Below, one piece after another: positions 60,180-64,000 of a stretch of DNA of 64,000 nt; positions within the stretch are counted from its first letter, which is position 1; each line of letters opens with the position of its first letter. A model generated the notes under the pieces. The model was not told the DNA's origin. It did not search any database and was given only the letters and a program-made list of their open reading frames with translations. This stretch comes from Paraburkholderia azotifigens (GTDB lineage Bacteria; Pseudomonadota; Gammaproteobacteria; Burkholderiales; Burkholderiaceae), in NCBI RefSeq assembly GCF_007995085.1, contig NZ_VOQS01000003.1:1984001-2048000 (forward strand), read 5' to 3'. The position numbers and the translations under genes were made by a program.

Positions 60180-61145
60180 ATGAGCAGCATGAAAACCTTG
60201 AACGTGATCGATTCGCACACAGGCGGTGAACCCACCCGCCTCGTGGTGTCCGGCGGCCCCGAGCTCGGTGGCGGCACGCTTGCGCAACGGCTCGACGTGT
60301 TTCGCACGCGTTTCGACGACTGGCGCGCGGGCATCGTCACCGAGCCGCGCGGCTCCGATGTGGTCGTCGGTGCGCTGCTGTGCGAGCCGGATCGCAAGGA
60401 ATGCGCCGCGGGCGTGATCTTTTTCAACAACGTCGGCTATCTGGGCATGTGCGGACACGGGACGATCGGTCTCGTCGTGTCGCTCGCGCATATGGGACGC
60501 ATCGGCCCGGGCCGCCATCTGATCGATACGCCCGTCGGCATCGTCGAGGCGACGCTCAACGACGACCACAGCGTATCCGTGCGCAACGTGCCCGCCTACC
60601 GGCATCGCAAGGACGTGACGGTCGACGTGCCGGGGTACGGTTCGCTGACGGGCGACATCGCGTGGGGCGGCAACTGGTTCTTCCTCGTGGCCGGGCATGG
60701 CCGCTCGCTGGAAGCGTCGAACATCGCCGAACTCACGCAGTTCAGTTCGGCGATCCGCGATGCACTGATTGCTTCCGGCATCACAGGCGCGAACGGCGCG
60801 CTGATCGACCACATCGAACTATTCGGTCCCGGCTCACGGGCGGGGCTCGACAGCCGCAGCTTCGTGCTGTGTCCCGGCAACGCATACGACCGCTCGCCGT
60901 GCGGCACGGGCACGAGCGCGAAGGTCGCGTGCCTCGCCGCCGACGGCAAGCTCGCGGCGGGCAACGTGTGGCGTCAGGAGAGCATCATCGGCAGCGTGTT
61001 CGAGGCGAGCTACGCCGAAGGCGGCACGCAAGAGGGCGTGCCCACCGTCATTCCGACCATCACGGGGCACGCGCACATCATGGCCGAGAGCCGCCTGTGC
61101 TTCGACGAGCGCGATCCGTTCGCGTGGGGCATCAGAACGGTATGA
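60180..61145 (+). CDS. 4-hydroxyproline 2-epimerase (proline racemase family)
   Basis: 321 residues from the ATG at 60180 (60189 is also possible). Proline-racemase fold with both catalytic cysteines, C91 in MCGHGT and C241 in SPCGTGTSA, which separates it from the dehydratases that have Thr in place of one Cys. With a hydroxyproline-type dehydrogenase and a DapA-like deaminase next to it, conversion of trans-4-hydroxy-L-proline to cis-4-hydroxy-D-proline is most likely (LhpA/HypRE type). First gene of a four-gene operon with overlapping junctions. Confidence 0.9.
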   Translation: MSSMKTLNVIDSHTGGEPTRLVVSGGPELGGGTLAQRLDVFRTRFDDWRAGIVTEPRGSDVVVGALLCEPDRKECAAGVIFFNNVGYLGMCGHGTIGLVVSLAHMGRIGPGRHLIDTPVGIVEATLNDDHSVSVRNVPAYRHRKDVTVDVPGYGSLTGDIAWGGNWFFLVAGHGRSLEASNIAELTQFSSAIRDALIASGITGANGALIDHIELFGPGSRAGLDSRSFVLCPGNAYDRSPCGTGTSAKVACLAADGKLAAGNVWRQESIIGSVFEASYAEGGTQEGVPTVIPTITGHAHIMAESRLCFDERDPFAWGIRTV

Positions 61146-62281
61146 CGGCGGGAATGACGGCCGATGTCGTAATCGTCGGCGCGGGCATCGTCGGCGCGGC
61201 CTGTGCGGCGGAACTCGCGGCGCGCGGGCTGAGCGTGACGGTACTCGACGCGCGCGGCATCGGCGGCGGCGCGACGGCGGCGGGCATGGGACATATCGTC
61301 GTGATGAACGACACGCCCGCCGAATTCGCGTTGAGCCGTTATTCGCGCGACTTGTGGCTCGAGTTGGCGCCGCAATTGCGCACGCGCGACGCCTTCTCGT
61401 GCTGCGGCACGCTCTGGGTGGCCGCCGACGCCGAAGAACTCGACGCCGCCCGCGCGATGCAGGCGGCGTTCGCCGCTCAGGATGTCGCAGCGCAATTGCT
61501 GGACGACCGCGCGCTGTACGACTGCGAGCCGTCGCTCGCGCCGGGCATGGCGGGCGGCCTGCTCATCGAGCATGACAGCATCGTGTATGCGCCGTCCGTT
61601 GCACAATGGCTGCTTGCGCAGTCGCCGGGCGCTGCGCGCATCGACGTGCGACTCGACGCGCGTGCCGTTTCCGTCGATGCACATCAGGTGACGCTATCCA
61701 GTGGCGAGCAGATCGGCGGCGCGCACATCGTCGTAGCGAACGGATTGCAGGCGCGCGAACTCATACCGGGCTTGCCCTTGCAGCCCAAAAAAGGCCACTT
61801 GCTGATCACCGACCGTTACCCCGGCTTCGTTCGTCATCAGCTGCTCGAACTCGGTTATATCAAGAGCGCGCATCACGCGACGGGCACGTCCGTGGCCTTC
61901 AACGCGCAGCCGCGGCCCACGGGGCAACTGCTGATCGGCTCGTCGCGCCAGTTCGAGACGACGGACGCCGCCGTCGACATGCCCGTGCTCGCCCGCATGC
62001 TGCAACGCGCCGCGCGCTATCTGCCCGAGTTGCCGACACTCAACGGTATCCGCGCATGGACGGGTTTTCGCGCGGCCTCGCCCGATGGCATGCCGCTGAT
62101 CGGCCCTGCAGGCGACGCGGCGCCGGGCGTGTGGCTCGCGGTCGGACATGAGGGGCTGGGCGTGACCACATCGCTCGGCACCGCAAAGCTGCTCGCCGCG
62201 CAGATCACGCAGACGGCGGCCGCCATTCCCGCCGATCCGTTTCTGCCCGCGCGTTTCGAATTCGGAGCGTGCCATGTCTGA
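61142..62281 (+). CDS. FAD-dependent oxidoreductase, D-hydroxyproline dehydrogenase catalytic-type subunit
   Basis: 379 residues of the DAAO/glycine-oxidase family. N-terminal dinucleotide-binding [21 protein letters not shown] and the C-terminal FAD segment [11 protein letters not shown] ... [10 protein letters not shown]. It oxidises the imino-acid ring of the D-isomer. Its ATG overlaps the epimerase stop (ATGA); an ATG at 61154 is an alternative. With the two following genes it forms the multi-subunit membrane-coupled dehydrogenase known from pseudomonad hydroxyproline pathways. Confidence 0.9.
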   Translation: MTAGMTADVVIVGAGIVGAACAAELAARGLSVTVLDARGIGGGATAAGMGHIVVMNDTPAEFALSRYSRDLWLELAPQLRTRDAFSCCGTLWVAADAEELDAARAMQAAFAAQDVAAQLLDDRALYDCEPSLAPGMAGGLLIEHDSIVYAPSVAQWLLAQSPGAARIDVRLDARAVSVDAHQVTLSSGEQIGGAHIVVANGLQARELIPGLPLQPKKGHLLITDRYPGFVRHQLLELGYIKSAHHATGTSVAFNAQPRPTGQLLIGSSRQFETTDAAVDMPVLARMLQRAARYLPELPTLNGIRAWTGFRAASPDGMPLIGPAGDAAPGVWLAVGHEGLGVTTSLGTAKLLAAQITQTAAAIPADPFLPARFEFGACHV

Positions 62282-62546
62282 TGCGCTTCTCTCACGCGTC
62301 CGTCTGACGATCGACGGCGAATCCGTCGAGGTCGAAAAAGGCGCGACGATTGCCGCCGCGCTCGCGATCCGCGACGCGAGACCATCGGGCACGCGTACTT
62401 CTGTGAGCGGCGAGCCGCGCGCGCCGTTGTGCGGCATGGGCGTATGCCAGGAGTGCCGCGTCACCGTCGACGGACGTGCGCATGTGCTCGCCTGTCAGAC
62501 CTTGTGCTGCGACGGCCAGCGTGTGCAGACGGCGGGGCCGGGATGA
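62274..62546 (+). CDS. Small [2Fe-2S] ferredoxin-like subunit of the dehydrogenase
   Basis: 90 residues of the FAD-linked-oxidase small-subunit type (2Fe-2S ferredoxin fold). Cluster ligands are C53, C58, C61 and C74 in LCGMGVCQECRV ... ACQTLC. It overlaps the preceding gene by 8 bases and the next by 4. It passes electrons between the two flavoprotein subunits. A separate small gene, not fused, is the usual form in hydroxyproline clusters. Confidence 0.92.
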   Translation: MSDALLSRVRLTIDGESVEVEKGATIAAALAIRDARPSGTRTSVSGEPRAPLCGMGVCQECRVTVDGRAHVLACQTLCCDGQRVQTAGPG

Positions 62547-63823
62547 ACGATCAGCACTTCGATATCGTCGTGGTGGGCGCGGGGCCGGCGGGTCTCGCTG
62601 CCGCTTGCGAAGCCGCTCGGACGGGCGCGCGTGTCGCCGTGCTCGACGACAACCCGCGCGCGGGCGGCCAGGTGTGGCGCAATGGCCCGGCGCATCCGCA
62701 GCCCGATGAGTTGACCTCACAGCTGCATGGCATCGCCGCTAAGGGCAACGTGACGCTGACTTGCGCCGCGCGCATCGTCGCGCCGCTCGACGGACGGCGG
62801 CTGCTGATTGAATCGACCGGGTATGGCGGCGCGTGCATCGGCTATGACCGTCTGATTCTCGCGACGGGCGCGCGCGAGCGCCTGCTGCCGTTCGCCGGAT
62901 GGACGCTGCCCGGCGTGACGGGCGCGGGCGGCCTGCAGGCGCTGATCAAGGGCGGCGTGCCCGTGCGCGGCGAACGCATCGTGATCGCGGGCAGCGGTCC
63001 GTTGCTGTTCGCCACGCTGGCGACCGCACGTGCCGCGGGCGCGCGAGTCGTGGCCGTCGTCGAGCAGGCGACGTTTGCGTCGGTGCTGCGTTTCGGCATC
63101 TCGCTCGCCGCGACGCCGGCGAAGCTCGCGCAAGCAGCGCAACTGACGCGTGGCTTGACGGGCTTTCGCTATCTGACATCGAGCGTGGTGCGCGAAGCGC
63201 GAGGCAGTGGGCGTGTCGAACGCGTGATCGTCGAACGCGACGGAGGACGCATCGAGACCATCGATTGCGAGCGCATTGCATGCGGTTACGGCCTCGTGCC
63301 GAACACGACGCTTGCTCGCGCGCTGGGTTGCGCGACGCGCGACGACGGCGCGATTACCGTCGACGACGCGCAGCGCACGTCCGTCGCGAACGTTTACGCG
63401 GCGGGCGAGTGCACGGGCGTGGGCGGAATGGAGCGTGCGCGGGTGGAAGGGCGGATCGCGGGCCTCGGCGCGATCGGCGTCGAACCCGGCGCGGCGCTGA
63501 AGCGCGAACGTGCGCGCTGGCAACGCTTCGCGGCGCGCGTCGACGCGGCATTCGCGTTGCGTGAGCCCGCCCGGCAACTGCCCGCCGACGATACCGTGCT
63601 GTGTCGCTGCGAGGACGTTTCGATCGGCGAGGCTCGCGCGCAGCGCAACTGGCGCGATGCGAAGCTGCACACGCGCTGCGGCATGGGCGCGTGTCAGGGA
63701 CGTATCTGCGGCGGCGCGGCACAGACGTTGTTCGGCTGGGACGTAGCGCAGGTCCGGCCGCCCATTCATCCTGCGCAGGTCGGCACACTGATGCTCGCTG
63801 CGCAGACAGACGACACCTGTTGA
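62543..63823 (+). CDS. FAD/NAD(P)-binding oxidoreductase subunit with BFD-like [2Fe-2S] domain
   Basis: 426 residues. Two nucleotide-binding motifs: VVGAGPAGLAAACEAARTG near residues 10-28 and VIAGSGPLLFATLATAR near 147-163 for a second nucleotide. A C-terminal BFD-like [2Fe-2S] domain has C354, C356, C379 and C384 (CRCEDVSIGEA ... RCGMGACQG). It accepts electrons from the amino-acid-oxidising subunit. The semialdehyde dehydrogenase that would finish the pathway is not in the window and may lie beyond the 3' end. Confidence 0.92.
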   Translation: MNDQHFDIVVVGAGPAGLAAACEAARTGARVAVLDDNPRAGGQVWRNGPAHPQPDELTSQLHGIAAKGNVTLTCAARIVAPLDGRRLLIESTGYGGACIGYDRLILATGARERLLPFAGWTLPGVTGAGGLQALIKGGVPVRGERIVIAGSGPLLFATLATARAAGARVVAVVEQATFASVLRFGISLAATPAKLAQAAQLTRGLTGFRYLTSSVVREARGSGRVERVIVERDGGRIETIDCERIACGYGLVPNTTLARALGCATRDDGAITVDDAQRTSVANVYAAGECTGVGGMERARVEGRIAGLGAIGVEPGAALKRERARWQRFAARVDAAFALREPARQLPADDTVLCRCEDVSIGEARAQRNWRDAKLHTRCGMGACQGRICGGAAQTLFGWDVAQVRPPIHPAQVGTLMLAAQTDDTC

Positions 63824-63880
63824 CGGGTGCATCGAATCCAGGCGCTCACGACGATTTTCTTCCCCCACACCGCGCCGCCC

Positions 63881-63886
63881 TATAAT
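63881..63886 (+). promoter_or_regulatory. TATAAT, candidate -10 box
   Basis: Consensus -10 hexamer 70 bases before the ATG of the partial gene at the window end. No good -35 is seen at 16-18 bases upstream, so an activator may be needed. Confidence 0.4.
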
Positions 63887-63955
63887 CGATCAGCGCTGCG
63901 ATTGCCCGCCGCGGCCACCTTCACGTCCCCGCAGTCCATGCATGGAACCCGCACG

Positions 63956-64000
63956 ATGAACACGTTCGCTTCCGCGCTCAATGCGCCAGATGGGCTCGAT
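63956..64000 (+). CDS. Start of a further gene, cut by the window end
   Basis: ATG at 63956 followed by 14 open codons (MNTFASALNAPDGL...). Too short to identify. Placed 132 bases behind the dehydrogenase gene in the same direction; a later step of hydroxyproline catabolism or its regulator would be expected here, but this is a guess. Confidence 0.4.
   Translation, partial: MNTFASALNAPDGLD

Noticed and set aside
1..64000. tRNA, rRNA, CRISPR, insertion sequences, prophage or secretion-system genes
   Set aside because: None seen: no cloverleaf with CCA-end features, no regular spacer repeats, and no transposase or integrase motifs in the translations.

Overview
The window is GC-rich, gene-dense chromosomal DNA from a betaproteobacterium, most probably Burkholderiaceae and closest in style to Paraburkholderia/Caballeronia. 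This rests on the strongly G/C-ending codons, a Burkholderia-type trimeric porin, flhDC, RND/NodT efflux modules, SLAC1/TehA, many AraC/LysR/XRE regulators, and paired sugar-acid and amino-acid catabolic operons. The genus is an inference from gene content. I saw no rRNA, tRNA, CRISPR array, transposase or prophage gene.

Layout. 1-3.6 kb: 3' end of an RND efflux operon (pump plus NodT-type outer-membrane lipoprotein, then a terminator) and an Nramp/MntH metal transporter. 3.7-5.2 kb: flhD-flhC, the flagellar master regulator, behind a long AT-richer leader with a cluster of TGTAAC half-sites. 5.2-14 kb: a mixed region with a decayed YeeE/YedE permease, a small lipoprotein, a thioredoxin, two AraC/DJ-1 regulators, a SugE/Gdx exporter, a cyclopropane-fatty-acid synthase broken by one in-frame TAA, a SLAC1/TehA channel-like protein, a small redoxin and a hydrolase. 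14-18 kb: a TctE/TctD-like two-component system followed by a porin and a small secreted protein. 18.3-23.9 kb: a 1848-residue kinase/ATPase/GAF/PAS/histidine-kinase protein. 24-28.4 kb: an EmrAB-TolC-like tripartite drug efflux operon. 28.5-41.8 kb: an LRAT-like protein, an NmrA-like protein, a FixJ-type regulator and a lone receiver, two LysR genes (one divergent from an SDR lacking its catalytic Tyr), a 2OG-Fe(II) oxygenase, GNAT, an XRE/MmyB-type regulator with two matching palindromes, an NTF2-like protein, a TPR protein and two Hsp20 genes under a sigma-32-like promoter.

42.3-53.7 kb: a long operon of deoC, a two-domain (ALDH16-like) aldehyde dehydrogenase, an RbsD/FucU mutarotase, a PfkB sugar kinase and a four-gene LsrB/RbsB-type ABC importer. 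It faces a convergent DeoR-type regulator. Together these fit uptake, phosphorylation and aldol cleavage of a deoxy-pentose, with the released acetaldehyde oxidised. The deoC promoter and the DeoR promoter share an 18/20 identical block, so the regulator probably controls both. Between the two convergent transcripts lies a ~0.77 kb imperfect palindrome. Codon third positions in both flanking genes become T-rich as they approach it; this is the most unusual signal in the window.

54-64 kb: DoxX, a small conserved protein, two MFS transporters, an OmpR-type regulator whose receiver lacks the conserved Lys, and a 4-hydroxyproline catabolic cluster. The cluster has a DapA-like deaminase divergent from an epimerase and three overlapping genes for a multi-subunit D-hydroxyproline dehydrogenase. 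A 17-bp site occurs twice, in inverted orientation, in the divergent promoter. The last gene is cut by the window end.
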